Origin: Streptomyces fragilis
Lineage (GTDB): Bacteria > Actinomycetota > Actinomycetes > Streptomycetales > Streptomycetaceae
Direction of reading: 5' to 3'
Length of the DNA: 64,000 nucleotides
Assembly (NCBI RefSeq): GCF_003112515.1
Contig: NZ_BEVZ01000006.1
Location: 543,198 to 607,197 of the forward strand
Both the position numbers and the translations under genes were made by a program. The notes under the pieces were generated by a model. The model did no database searches. It saw only the letters and a list, made by a program, of their open reading frames with translations, and was not told where the DNA came from. Position 1 is the stretch's first letter; each line of letters opens with the position of its first letter. Positions 17,501 through 25,431 of the stretch are shown here, one piece after another.

Positions 17501-19595
17501 CGGAGGAGTCGGAGAGCCTGCGGCCGGCTCTGGCGAACAGGTCCTTGAGCTGCTCCGCAGTCATGCCCACCCCGTTGTCGAGGCACTCGATGACGGTACG
17601 GCCTTCCCGTTCGTACTGGGTGATGCGGATCTCGCCGTCCCAGTCGGCCCCGCCGCCCAAGGACTCGGCCCACCGGTAGCGGTACATGCGGTACCGGCAG
17701 GCGTCGAGGGCGTTCTGGTACAACTCGCGCAACGCCAGCGCCGGATCGCCGTACAACTGTTCACCCATGAGGAGGTGGGAGACCGCCCGCTGGTCGAACT
17801 GGAAGGTCAGCAACGGGAGGTTGTACGCGCCCGGAGCGGGGTGGACCGAGACATCGATCGCCCGCACGGAGCGCAACCATGCGAGGTCGGGCGGCAGACC
17901 CAGGCCGTGCAGTCGGCTGATCGCTTCACGGCACCGGGTCGCGTGTGCTTCCAAGGCCTTGTGGACCGCTCCGTGCGGGCACAGGTGCACCTGTATCTCG
18001 GCGCGGTCCTCGACCACACGACGGCTTGCGTCCTCGAGGCAGAGCAGCACCTCCTCCGGCTCCAGCGGATACATGGTTCCGATGTGTTCGCCGACGGTGT
18101 CCGACAGTTCGCGCACATCGATCGCCAGCGCGGCGCCCATCGACCATCGCGCGGCCAGATCATGGTCGTTGAGCTGCGAGGCGCCCTGGGAGGTGACCTT
18201 GAAGTGACTGGAGGTCCCTGGGTAGTCGTCCAGAGCCGTGCAGCTCGGATACGACAGGTGGTACCGGGAAAGCTGGTCGACGATGGCCTGCAGCCTTTTG
18301 CGATGGCTGGACGCCACGTCGGGCAACAGGGCGTCGGCGAGCCTCTCCGCAGTGTCCGCGAGGTGGTCCGTGCCCTCTGTTCCGGCGATGCGCAGGCCAC
18401 TACTGCGGTGCACCAACCGCCAGGTGACCAGCGCCCACGCGTCCTCGTTCTCGCCCCGGGCGTGCAGTCGGCGTACCCGGTTCTCCTCCAGCGGGGAGAA
18501 GTCGTGATCCATCAGGGCGTTCTGCAGCTGGGCGGAGTCGAAGCGGGAGAAACCGGTGAACGAGTCGAAGACGGACGAGAACTCCTCGGCCAGGGCCGTG
18601 GCGAGCATGAACGGCAGACCGCACAGCAGCGCCTTCTCGAGCGCGCTGAGCGGACGCGTCCCGGCCGGAAGCCCTGCGACGGCATCCAGCACGCGCATCG
18701 GGTAGTCGTCGTCCTGCCAGGGATGCCGCAGTTGCTCGCACGCCCTGCGGTACTTCCCGGACAGGCTGCGCACCGCCGCCGTCACGCTCGCGCGCAGCGT
18801 GTCCTGCAGATCCTGCGGATCGCTGCACGGCAGATCCCACAGGCGCGCGACGGACACCGCTTGCACCCACTCCGGCACGCCGTCGGCTTCGGCGATCACG
18901 AAGTCCGGCAGCTCGCCCGCGGGGGACCACCTCGGACGCTGGTCGTGGTCTCTGAGCTGCGCCGTGACCGACGCACTGAGCTCCCGCAGCGTCCTGTGCG
19001 GTGCTTCGGGGTGCAACGCGTGGGCGAGGGCCTTGGTGAAGTGGCTGCCGTCGGCGTCGTAACCACTGGTCTCTCCCGCCGAGCAGCTGTTGGCCACCAC
19101 GAGCTGGGTGGGCTCCGGTGCCCGGTAGTGGTAGGGGCGGATCGCGTTCGCACCCGAACCGTCGCGACAAGCGTCGAAGCAGGCCAGAACCAGCGCCGCA
19201 GGGCAGCCGCTCGTGTCCAGCACCTGGAAGAAGTCCCTGTCCAGGTCGATCAGCGAGCCCACGTCCATGCTGCCGTCCGACAGCGCCTTGGCGTTGGCGG
19301 GGAGCACGTAGTCCTTCCCCTCCAGGTGAAGGCCGTGGCCCGAGAAGTAGACGAGCAGGACGCCGTCGGCGGGGGCGGAACGTAACGCCTCCCGAATCGC
19401 ATCCTGGACCGCGTCGCGTCTGCTCTCGTCGGGGTCCCCCAGCCCGCGCACCGTGCAGTGGTAGTCGCAGGCGTCCAGCGCCTCCCGCATGCGGCGCAGG
19501 TCTTCGCGGACGGGATCGCCGATGCTCCGCAGAGGAAGATCCGGTTCGGTCTGCTGCGGCACCCCCACCAGAAGCGCATGACGACTCCGGCCCAT
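14568..19595 (-). CDS. caspase-like protease fused to Hsp90-type GHKL ATPase
   Basis: A very large protein (1,675 aa). The N-terminal 220 residues are a peptidase C14 caspase-like domain: RHALLVGV strand, catalytic His87 in YFSGHG and Cys143 in FDACRDG. A GHKL ATPase domain follows at about 610-800, with N-box LRELYQNALDA (near 620-630), DxGxG motif DNGVGM (near 672) and a glycine-rich lid RFGIGVLSYF (near 717), in the Hsp90 order. The remaining 800 residues are helical and unassigned. The ATG at 19595 begins just before the domain. An alternative ATG at 19634 adds 13 residues but has no ribosome site. Caspase and Hsp90-type ATPase modules occur in bacterial conflict and cell-death systems, so a sensor-protease role in defence is inferred, not shown. 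Confidence 0.85.
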   Translation of the reverse strand: MGRSRHALLVGVPQQTEPDLPLRSIGDPVREDLRRMREALDACDYHCTVRGLGDPDESRRDAVQDAIREALRSAPADGVLLVYFSGHGLHLEGKDYVLPANAKALSDGSMDVGSLIDLDRDFFQVLDTSGCPAALVLACFDACRDGSGANAIRPYHYRAPEPTQLVVANSCSAGETSGYDADGSHFTKALAHALHPEAPHRTLRELSASVTAQLRDHDQRPRWSPAGELPDFVIAEADGVPEWVQAVSVARLWDLPCSDPQDLQDTLRASVTAAVRSLSGKYRRACEQLRHPWQDDDYPMRVLDAVAGLPAGTRPLSALEKALLCGLPFMLATALAEEFSSVFDSFTGFSRFDSAQLQNALMDHDFSPLEENRVRRLHARGENEDAWALVTWRLVHRSSGLRIAGTEGTDHLADTAERLADALLPDVASSHRKRLQAIVDQLSRYHLSYPSCTALDDYPGTSSHFKVTSQGASQLNDHDLAARWSMGAALAIDVRELSDTVGEHIGTMYPLEPEEVLLCLEDASRRVVEDRAEIQVHLCPHGAVHKALEAHATRCREAISRLHGLGLPPDLAWLRSVRAIDVSVHPAPGAYNLPLLTFQFDQRAVSHLLMGEQLYGDPALALRELYQNALDACRYRMYRYRWAESLGGGADWDGEIRITQYEREGRTVIECLDNGVGMTAEQLKDLFARAGRRLSDSSAFQHELGEWQEAGIEARFNSRFGIGVLSYFMLADEITVVTRPTNIHGQTTGEPLQAHIVGTATLFRIGPARYDNDDASKVQNGGTLIRLYLSNDQADEPTGGVSASRTLGDLLWYSEFDTRVEDESTGHHVLWRSQELRIPDGVVRSVLPVDGAPGELWWVDGDGRLLADGIATTQQTFGCVVNVRDQRDLTLSVSRNEVQSWNRNKVTALLTAHLPELASWPTVTLPWLLRFGQEAPRLGDDLLRVFSDRPLRAESLRQDDESAQEGASGQGGVFHLSDIGWCPADATLLTTGELPAVLQAFSFADELQGWRSAVLGQETRDQARRPWITTTLNMMAANQGGLYADLRAALSPRAGSRARLLAAETSAADWFLLSVRPDFGMTASYQLTARGTAVVWLPVEDTQRAVLGWRRTVLGRDYDLLVPPGLPMSTDLARILATQELRGQLLSRKQHDSWPWHVLVGVAARCRIPLGELWAELDDFPESCFGPLPALPEHLADNTPRANDAIWNNLVVSRREALQGPKALRDWAERYEGLGIPAHVRRLLGYLDVRETLTPASRSLAERLMDFHGFLEDGTVSGFDIARAAAGAQVPMGDVLEVVTQLQEPLELTGVPVISDIGVRPPEWLADLPSTQAGLELPEGSEHVRAEALHRVRRRPKEQLRKGFEVLHELGVRCPVAPAALQDLQDGDVDPDVWALVTGALHTREEDRLAYVDSWEIDAGKLLWFAAQHRLTVGEALERAARVSARWDVPLTVQPSEALARIEVTPALWTALNGAADLGSAFTETDWREVTPLSVARLAYLEDLTLYEAMSALRPFGELGVDLPELDGVTEKALGRRPTEDDLWILSRDGDGSLPAAPTDVDPLTLLRAALRLGRTPRSVHRMLAAYRPFGMTLCFTEPDDDLGVPSWEDAIILSFAGDGQAPAFEGPVGEGRIAWCARVIGRPDDTEWVRERLRLYAPMFGLEIPSAPVRTKET

Positions 19596-19927
19596 CCGCC
19601 CACCCCGTTGCTCGCGTCTCCCCTGACCCATCATGATGAACGGCCGGTCCGAGTCCGGGCAAGCTGATCCTTCCGATCCGCCCCTGCACCACCGTCACCG
19701 CCATGACGGTGCTCCGAGCGCACCGTCGTGGCGGGAACGCGCACTGCGGCGCCCAGAACCGGCCTGACCGACCACGACCAGCTCGGGCGTCCTCGGCCAG
19801 GTGGTCGCCGTGGTCCTCGGGCAACTGCGCCAAGGCGCCGCGGTGAGGCCGGCGGTAGGTGTGCGGAGCCAGTGGAACGTCCTGGGGGCATGATGCGCCG
19901 GCGTCGGCCCCCGCACCTGCTGCGCAC
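19596..19927. other. gene-free region upstream of the caspase-GHKL operon
   Basis: About 330 bp between the start of the caspase operon and the end of the DUF305 gene. It must hold the operon promoter, but no clear operator, -10/-35 pair or terminator stands out. Open frames here have no recognisable protein character. Confidence 0.4.
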
Positions 19928-20566
19928 CTACGGCCCCGGCATCGCCGTGGTGCCGTCCGGCGCAGGTCGCGCCGGACGCACCCTGCCCAGCCGGGTGATC
20001 CGTTCGCCGGTGTTCCTCGCGATGGTCGCGGCCAGTTCCTTCGCCATGCCGGCTCGGCCGTTGGCGCGTTCGCCTGCGCAGAGCGTCCGGGACTGGGTCC
20101 AGTGGGCCCGCAGCGCCTCGGTGAGAATCTCGTCGAACTCGTGCCCCGTCGCGGCGCGTGCCTTCTCGATGGTGGTGAGGCTGACCATGCCCGGCATGTC
20201 GTGCCCCTCGTGCGGGCGGGTGTCGGGGACGCCTGAGAGGTGCAGCAGGGCGCGCAGGCGGCGCAGGTCTTCACGCAGTGCCGATCCGGTCTCGGCCGCC
20301 AGCACCGTCAGGGCCGGGTCCGCCGTGCGTGAAGGTGCCAGGTCGGTCAGGAGCAGCGCCCGCTCGTCCATGGGGATCATCAGCTGGATCCATGCGGTGT
20401 CGGTGGCGTTGAAGGCCACCGACGGCGATGCGCCGGCCGTCGGGGAGGCACCCGCGGCTGACGGCGATGCGCCGGTGGCCGCCGGCGACGTGCCGGCTGT
20501 CGGCTGCGTGGTGCAGCCGACAGCCAGCAGTGCCGTGGCCACGGCACATGCCGTCCGCCGGGTCAG
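19928..20566 (-). CDS. DUF305-like lipoprotein
   Basis: Secreted lipoprotein (about 212 aa) with a low-complexity Ala/Ser/Pro/Gly linker and a helical DUF305-like domain (WIQLMIPMDERALLL; GHEFDEILTEALRAHW). The usual DUF305 His pair is replaced by Asp-Glu, so it may not bind metal as relatives do. A good lipoprotein signal (TRRTACAVATALLAVGC) is obtained only if translation starts at the CTG at 20566, which overlaps the previous stop as CTGA. The next possible start (GTG 20542) would remove the positive n-region. It is downstream of, and probably co-expressed with, the CBM6-DUF1996 gene. Function unknown. Confidence 0.7.
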   Translation of the reverse strand: MTRRTACAVATALLAVGCTTQPTAGTSPAATGASPSAAGASPTAGASPSVAFNATDTAWIQLMIPMDERALLLTDLAPSRTADPALTVLAAETGSALREDLRRLRALLHLSGVPDTRPHEGHDMPGMVSLTTIEKARAATGHEFDEILTEALRAHWTQSRTLCAGERANGRAGMAKELAATIARNTGERITRLGRVRPARPAPDGTTAMPGP

Positions 20567-21933
20567 AAGGTGCCGGCGGAGTTGCACTTGGCCTTCTGGG
20601 TGATGCAGTCCTTCACGCGCTGCCCGAGAGCGGCGTCGTCCCAGGCGTTGAAGAAGTCGCCGTGGATGGACGATGCCATGCCCGAGGCCAGCCGGAAGCC
20701 TGCCGCGCTGCCGCTGGTGGGGTAGCTGACGACGAAGGAGAGGTTCGGGATGGCGACGGGGTAGGCGCCGCTGCACTTGCCGTCGTAGGCGAACGCGACG
20801 TGCGACTTGTGGTCGGGACTGTCCAGGTGCTTGCCGTCCCAGCAGTCGGGAAAGACGAGTTGGTGGGTGAGGTGGGCCTTCGGGGCGCAGACCGGCCAGT
20901 TGCCGTCGGCACTGCGGCCGGTCTCGCCGCCCTCGCCGGCGCACCAGAACTGGCCGGGTGATCCCGCGGGTGTGGGCGTCTGTGCCTTGGCATCGCCGGC
21001 GATCATGCGGAAACCCTCGGGGAAGGGCACGGTCACCGACGGGTCGGGCAACCGCGAACCGTAGTAGACGATCATGCCCTCGGCTTCGACGGCCCTGTCG
21101 CCCTCGTAGAGGGTGGGGATCCAGTACGCCGAGAGGTCCTTGGCGGGGGCGCAGGTGGTCGGCGTGCTGGCCAGCAGCGATCGGGCGGTGGAGAACGCGT
21201 CCGTGCTCCGGTTGCCGAAGAAGCTGTGCATGTGGGACGCACCGGGAAGGCCCGGCAGGACGATGGGGTCGTCCTGCTTGGAGTGGCTGTAGGTGCAGGT
21301 GGCGTTGAACTCCGGAACACGGACCGTGCCGGCGGGCACTGCGGCCGGAGACATCGCACGGAACTGCGCCAGCTGGGCGTTCCACTTGGCCTGGTCGACA
21401 GGCACCCATCCGGTCGCCGTGCCGTCCCCCTCACCGACGAAGGAGAACCAGTTGATGTTGAGGAAGTCGCCCCCGGTCGCGCCGCGCAGCACGGCGAACA
21501 CGGTCTGCGACCCGGTGGGATGGGTGGCGACCTCGGTCGCCCGGGTCACCCAGCTCTGCCAGCCCCCGGTCGGGGACGTCTGCACGACGGCGAGCAGCGG
21601 ACCGGTCAGGCTGCCGGTGCGTAACTCGACCGCGCCCGAGCCGGTGGCGGAAGCGATCCGGGCGGACACCGTCAGGCGGCCGGCCGCGCCGAGATCGACG
21701 TTGTCGAACCGCATCCAGTCGCCATCGGCGAGGAACGCCGCGTTCTGACCGCCACCGGTGTCCCCGGTGGCCTCCAGAACGACGCCCGACTGGGCGGCGT
21801 AGGACTCGGCCTGGACCGTGACCGTGGCGGCCTGCGCCTGCTGGGCCGAGACCGTCAGACCCAGCGCGGCGGCCAGCACGACCGCCAAGGCGCCGGCGAA
21901 CAGCGTGTACAGCGATGGGGGGTATCTACGCAT
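20563..21933 (-). CDS. secreted CBM6-DUF1996 protein
   Basis: Extracellular protein of 456 aa. A signal peptide covers about 1-35 (ending AQA-ATV). Residues 36-165 resemble a CBM6/35 carbohydrate-binding module (VQAESYAAQSGV, GDWMRFDNVDLG, FLNINWFSF). Residues about 200-430 are a DUF1996 domain with its His/Asp-rich motifs (GASHMHSFFGN, CWDGKHLDSPDHKSHVAF) and paired cysteines. DUF1996 has no established activity but is often tied to polysaccharide-binding modules in actinobacteria and fungi. It lies 125 bp downstream of the GH16 glucanase gene on the same strand, and both probably act on the same polysaccharide. Confidence 0.9.
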   Translation of the reverse strand: MRRYPPSLYTLFAGALAVVLAAALGLTVSAQQAQAATVTVQAESYAAQSGVVLEATGDTGGGQNAAFLADGDWMRFDNVDLGAAGRLTVSARIASATGSGAVELRTGSLTGPLLAVVQTSPTGGWQSWVTRATEVATHPTGSQTVFAVLRGATGGDFLNINWFSFVGEGDGTATGWVPVDQAKWNAQLAQFRAMSPAAVPAGTVRVPEFNATCTYSHSKQDDPIVLPGLPGASHMHSFFGNRSTDAFSTARSLLASTPTTCAPAKDLSAYWIPTLYEGDRAVEAEGMIVYYGSRLPDPSVTVPFPEGFRMIAGDAKAQTPTPAGSPGQFWCAGEGGETGRSADGNWPVCAPKAHLTHQLVFPDCWDGKHLDSPDHKSHVAFAYDGKCSGAYPVAIPNLSFVVSYPTSGSAAGFRLASGMASSIHGDFFNAWDDAALGQRVKDCITQKAKCNSAGTF

Positions 21934-22058
21934 GTCACATCCTCACGTGCGTCGGATTCAGGGGGCCGGCTCCTTGCGAGCACGGCCGTGAGAGAGGGGG
22001 CAGGGCAGCGGACCGGAGGGATCGTGCCCTGGGTGCGCGGCGGAGGCGTCCGGGGCGA

Positions 22059-23780
22059 CTACTGATAGACCCGCACGTAGTCGACGAGCATCTTCGAGGG
22101 GAAGGGCGTACCGGCGTCCGGCGGGCCCGGCCAGTCCCCTCCCACCGCCAGGTTGAGGATCATGTAGTGCGGGTGGTCGAAGATCCACGGTCCGCGGGTT
22201 CGTTCCACCTCGTCCTTGTCGAGGGAGAACACGGTCCGGCCGTCCAGGCTGTAGGTGATGCCCTTGCTGTTCCAGTCGGCGGCCCAGGTGTGGAAGTCGT
22301 CGGAGAAGTCGGCGTTCCCGGGCAGCGTGTACGGTGCGCCGATCCCGCCTCCCCCGTTGTAGGCCGGTGCGTGGACGGTCGAGTACGCGGTCTTCACGTC
22401 CTTGCCGAGGACCTCCACGATGTCGACCTCGCCGTTGTACGGCCACGGCCGGCCCGTGAGGAAGTCCGCGCCCATCATCCAGAAGGCGGGCCACAGGCCG
22501 TTGCCCTTGGGCACCTTGATGCGTGCCTCGACACGTCCGTAGGTGAACTGGAACGTCGCACCCGTGTTGATCCGCGCCGATGTGTACTGGCAGGTGCCGC
22601 TCCCGCTCAGCGGATCACGCGGGCACGAGGATCCGGCGGTGGTTTCCTTGCGTGCTTCCATCACGAGGTGCCCGGACCCGTCCAGGGTGGCGTTGCGGTC
22701 GGTGTAGTACTCCAGCTCGTTGTTGGGTCCGGTGCCGGGGTCCGGCCTCCACTTCGCGGCATCGGGCCTGCTGTTGGCGGCGCCGTCGAACTCGTCGCTC
22801 CACACCAGCCGGGGCGGGTTCGCGGGGTCGCTCGGCAGGGGCGGGGCCGGTACGGGGTCACCGCCGGCGCCGTACACCTGGAACTCCCACAGCGAGTAGC
22901 CGTACGGGGTGGCGCGCTCGGTGCCGTACATGCGGACATGGCGGCCGCTGCCGGAGACGAGCAGCGTCTGCTTGAACCCTGTGCCGGCCGTGGTCGAGTA
23001 GATCGGCGTCCAGTCGGTCCCGTTCGGCGAGACCTGGATCTGGAAGGACTTGGCGTAGGCGGGATCCCACTGCAGTACGACCTTGTTGATCTGCGCCGTC
23101 GCGCCGAGGTCGACGGAGATCCAACCCGGATCCGTCCACCCCGTGCCGGGACTCGTCGCCCAGCGTGAGGCCGGATCGCGGTCGAAGGCCCTGGCGGGCG
23201 AGCACTCCCAGCAGTTGGAGTCGGTCTGCGACGAAGAGGCCGCGCCCGTCCTGCCGTAGGAGAGCAGCTTGTCCGCGTCACCGCCCGGGTCGCCGGAGCC
23301 GAAGGCGCCGAACACTTGGAACTCCCACAGGGAGTACCCGTAGGCAGTGCCGCGCTGGATGCCGTACATGCGTACGTAGCGGCCCGTTCCGGCGACGGTC
23401 AGGCTCTGGGCGCCGCCGGTACCCGTGGCCGTCTCGTGGACGACGGTCCACCTGGCGGCGTCGTTCGACACCTCGATCCTGAACGCCTTGCCGTACGCGG
23501 TCTCCCAGTTGAGCGCGACACGGCTGATCCGGGCCGTGGTTCCGAGGTCGATCTGGATCCACTGGGGATCCGAGAACGCACTGGACCACCGGGTGCCGGC
23601 GTCGCCGTCGACGGCGCTGCGAGCGCTGAAGACGCCTTCCGTACTCGAGGCGGTGGCGGTCTTCCCCTGGGACAGCAGAACGTCCGCCGCCTGAGCGGCG
23701 GGAGCGGGCAGGGCCACGAAGGCGAGCAACGAGGACGCGACGGCCAGAAGCAGGCCGAAGCGACGTAAGAGTGTTTGCAC
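22059..23780 (-). CDS. secreted GH16 endo-beta-1,3-glucanase with two CBM32/discoidin domains
   Basis: Hydrolyses beta-1,3(-1,4)-glucans outside the cell (573 aa). The GTG start at 23780 has AGAGGAG 7 nt upstream. A signal peptide (1-31, ending AQA) is followed by two F5/8 type C modules (about 33-165 and 178-310), each with the motif RYVRMYG or RHVRMYG and YGYSLWEFQV. The GH16 catalytic domain is about 325-573, with the catalytic ExDxxE box GEVDIVEVLG near 449-454. Two N-terminal discoidin modules on a GH16 enzyme suggest anchoring to a polymer such as fungal or algal glucan. A CebR-type operator sits 29 bp upstream of the start. Confidence 0.93.
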   Translation of the reverse strand: MQTLLRRFGLLLAVASSLLAFVALPAPAAQAADVLLSQGKTATASSTEGVFSARSAVDGDAGTRWSSAFSDPQWIQIDLGTTARISRVALNWETAYGKAFRIEVSNDAARWTVVHETATGTGGAQSLTVAGTGRYVRMYGIQRGTAYGYSLWEFQVFGAFGSGDPGGDADKLLSYGRTGAASSSQTDSNCWECSPARAFDRDPASRWATSPGTGWTDPGWISVDLGATAQINKVVLQWDPAYAKSFQIQVSPNGTDWTPIYSTTAGTGFKQTLLVSGSGRHVRMYGTERATPYGYSLWEFQVYGAGGDPVPAPPLPSDPANPPRLVWSDEFDGAANSRPDAAKWRPDPGTGPNNELEYYTDRNATLDGSGHLVMEARKETTAGSSCPRDPLSGSGTCQYTSARINTGATFQFTYGRVEARIKVPKGNGLWPAFWMMGADFLTGRPWPYNGEVDIVEVLGKDVKTAYSTVHAPAYNGGGGIGAPYTLPGNADFSDDFHTWAADWNSKGITYSLDGRTVFSLDKDEVERTRGPWIFDHPHYMILNLAVGGDWPGPPDAGTPFPSKMLVDYVRVYQ

Positions 23781-23808
23781 GGGCGACTCCTCTGGCGGAG
23801 GTGGGCTG

Positions 23809-23822
23809 AGGGAGCGCTCCCT
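23809..23822. promoter_or_regulatory. CebR-like LacI-family operator AGGGAGCGCTCCCT
   Basis: A perfect 14-bp palindrome just upstream of the GH16 gene. It differs only at the two outer bases from the CebR box TGGGAGCGCTCCCA known in Streptomyces for cello-oligosaccharide control. It could bind CebR from elsewhere in the genome or the LacI-family regulator encoded divergently at 24108. The whole divergent gap 23781-24107 holds no other gene. Confidence 0.75.
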
Positions 23823-24107
23823 GATCGGAGAATGGAAGGGTCGGGGACGGCTGTCAAGAGCCCTGTCACCCAGGAAATACGGCGCCGGAACCGGCGCGTC
23901 GCCTCCGGGGAGCGTTTTCTCGCGGCCCTCGCGCCAGGTGGACAACACGCGCGTCGTGCAAAGGGAGTTGACGCCCTGGTCGGCTCACGTCGGTCCCCGC
24001 CTGCGGATACGCTGCTCGCATCGCCATGACGCAGAGCCGGAGGTCACCCTGATGAGACACCTCTCCCCGAGCAGTGACCCGGGTGGCGGCGCCGGGGACG
24101 GACAGGC

Positions 24108-25100
24108 ATGAAGCGCCCCACTCTCGAAGTGGTCGCCGCCCGGGCGGGCGTGTCCAAGTCGAGCGTCTCCCGCGTCATCAACGGCGAGACGACGGTCGCC
24201 CCCCAGATCCGCGACGTCGTCATGCGAGCCGTGCACGAACTGGGTTACGTCCCCAACGGGGCGGCACGCAACCTCGTCACCCGTCGTACGGACACCCTCG
24301 CCGTGGTCGTCTCCGACCCGCCCCAGGGAGTCGTCTCCGACGACCCTCTCTTCTCCGCCGTGGTCCGTGCCGTCAGCAGGGAGCTCGAGACCGCCGGGAA
24401 ACGACTGGTGCTGATGCTCGCCGAATCGGACCAGAGCCGAACGAGGGTGGAGCAGCACATCGCGGGCGGCCACGTGGACGGTGTGCTGCTCGTCGCTCTG
24501 CACGGCGCGGACCCGCTGCCCGCCGCTCTGGCCAGACAGGGCCTGCCGGTCGTCTCCTTCAACCGGACCTCCGCACCGAACGTCCCGTACGTGGCCCTGG
24601 ACAATGCCGGCGGAGCAGCACTGGCCGTGCGGCACCTCCTGGAGCGCGGCCGCCGCCGTATCGCCACCATCACCGGACCGCTCGAACTCTACGAGGCCCG
24701 CGAACGTCTCGACGGTTACCGCGACACGCTACGCGACACCGGCCGGCGCTCCATCGTGGCGCTGGGAGACTTCACCCGGGCCTCCGGCGCCGCCGCCATG
24801 CGCCAGCTCCTGGAGGACGATCCCGACCTCGACGCCGTGTTCGCCGCCAACGACCTGATGGCGATCGGGGCGCTGCGCACACTCCACCAAGCGGGACGAC
24901 GCGTCCCCGAAGACGTCGCCGTCGTCGGTTTTGACGACATAGAAGCGGCCTCCTACACCACCCCCGCTCTCACCTCGGTGCGCAGCCCGATGGCCGACCA
25001 GGCGACCGCCGCCGTCCACCTCCTCCTCGGCCTCATCGACGGCGGCCCCACCAGCCCGGTGATCATGCCGAACGAACTGGTGGTCCGCGAGTCGAGTTGA
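24108..25100 (+). CDS. LacI-family transcriptional regulator
   Basis: Sugar-responsive regulator of 330 aa. The N-terminal LacI HTH is VVAARAGVSKSSVSRVINGE with hinge ELGYVPNGAARNL. The periplasmic-binding-like ligand domain follows (GVLLVALH, VVSFNR, AVFAANDLMAIGALRTL, VAVVGFDDIEAA). It is divergent from the GH16 gene across a CebR-like palindrome, so it probably controls glucanase expression. It could instead act on unlinked genes while CebR acts at that site. Confidence 0.93.
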   Translation: MKRPTLEVVAARAGVSKSSVSRVINGETTVAPQIRDVVMRAVHELGYVPNGAARNLVTRRTDTLAVVVSDPPQGVVSDDPLFSAVVRAVSRELETAGKRLVLMLAESDQSRTRVEQHIAGGHVDGVLLVALHGADPLPAALARQGLPVVSFNRTSAPNVPYVALDNAGGAALAVRHLLERGRRRIATITGPLELYEARERLDGYRDTLRDTGRRSIVALGDFTRASGAAAMRQLLEDDPDLDAVFAANDLMAIGALRTLHQAGRRVPEDVAVVGFDDIEAASYTTPALTSVRSPMADQATAAVHLLLGLIDGGPTSPVIMPNELVVRESS

Positions 25101-25111
25101 TCTCCTGCCGG

Positions 25112-25309
25112 TCACTGTGCCGAACGCCTCCGCTGCAGCAACCAGGTACCCCCTGTCACCGTCCCCGTCACCGATAAGCCCACTGTCAGCGACTTCCTGA
25201 ACTCCTCACGCTTGCTGCCGTCGTCCGCGACGACCACCGACAGCGCCGTGATGACGACCGTGATCACCAGCCCAATGGCCAGGTTCTTCCTCACCCGCGA
25301 TTTCAGCAC
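25112..25309 (-). CDS. small two-helix membrane protein, function unknown
   Basis: A 65-aa protein starting at GTG 25309 with a strong ribosome site (AAGGAGG). Two hydrophobic segments (LAIGLVITVVITALSVVV and LTVGLSVTGTVTGGTWLL) are separated by a charged loop (DDGSKREEFRKS) and followed by a basic tail. It is convergent with the LacI gene. No family recognised, but the start signal and membrane pattern support a real gene. Confidence 0.65.
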   Translation of the reverse strand: MLKSRVRKNLAIGLVITVVITALSVVVADDGSKREEFRKSLTVGLSVTGTVTGGTWLLQRRRSAQ

Positions 25310-25431
25310 CTGTTCCTCCTTCTCGATGGGTGGGACGCCGCATCGTCCTCGGTACGGCGCCGCACCGGGTCGTCATCCGTTCGGGCCAAGCAATGGCCGG
25401 TCGGTACGGTCTTGCGCAACGTCGCGAGGCA

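Noticed and set aside
14559..19385. A 1,608-codon plus-strand open frame opposite the caspase-GHKL gene
   Set aside because: It is the antisense shadow of a high-GC gene: no motifs, low-complexity Gly/Arg/Val/Gln composition, and the opposite strand has clear caspase and ATPase motifs.
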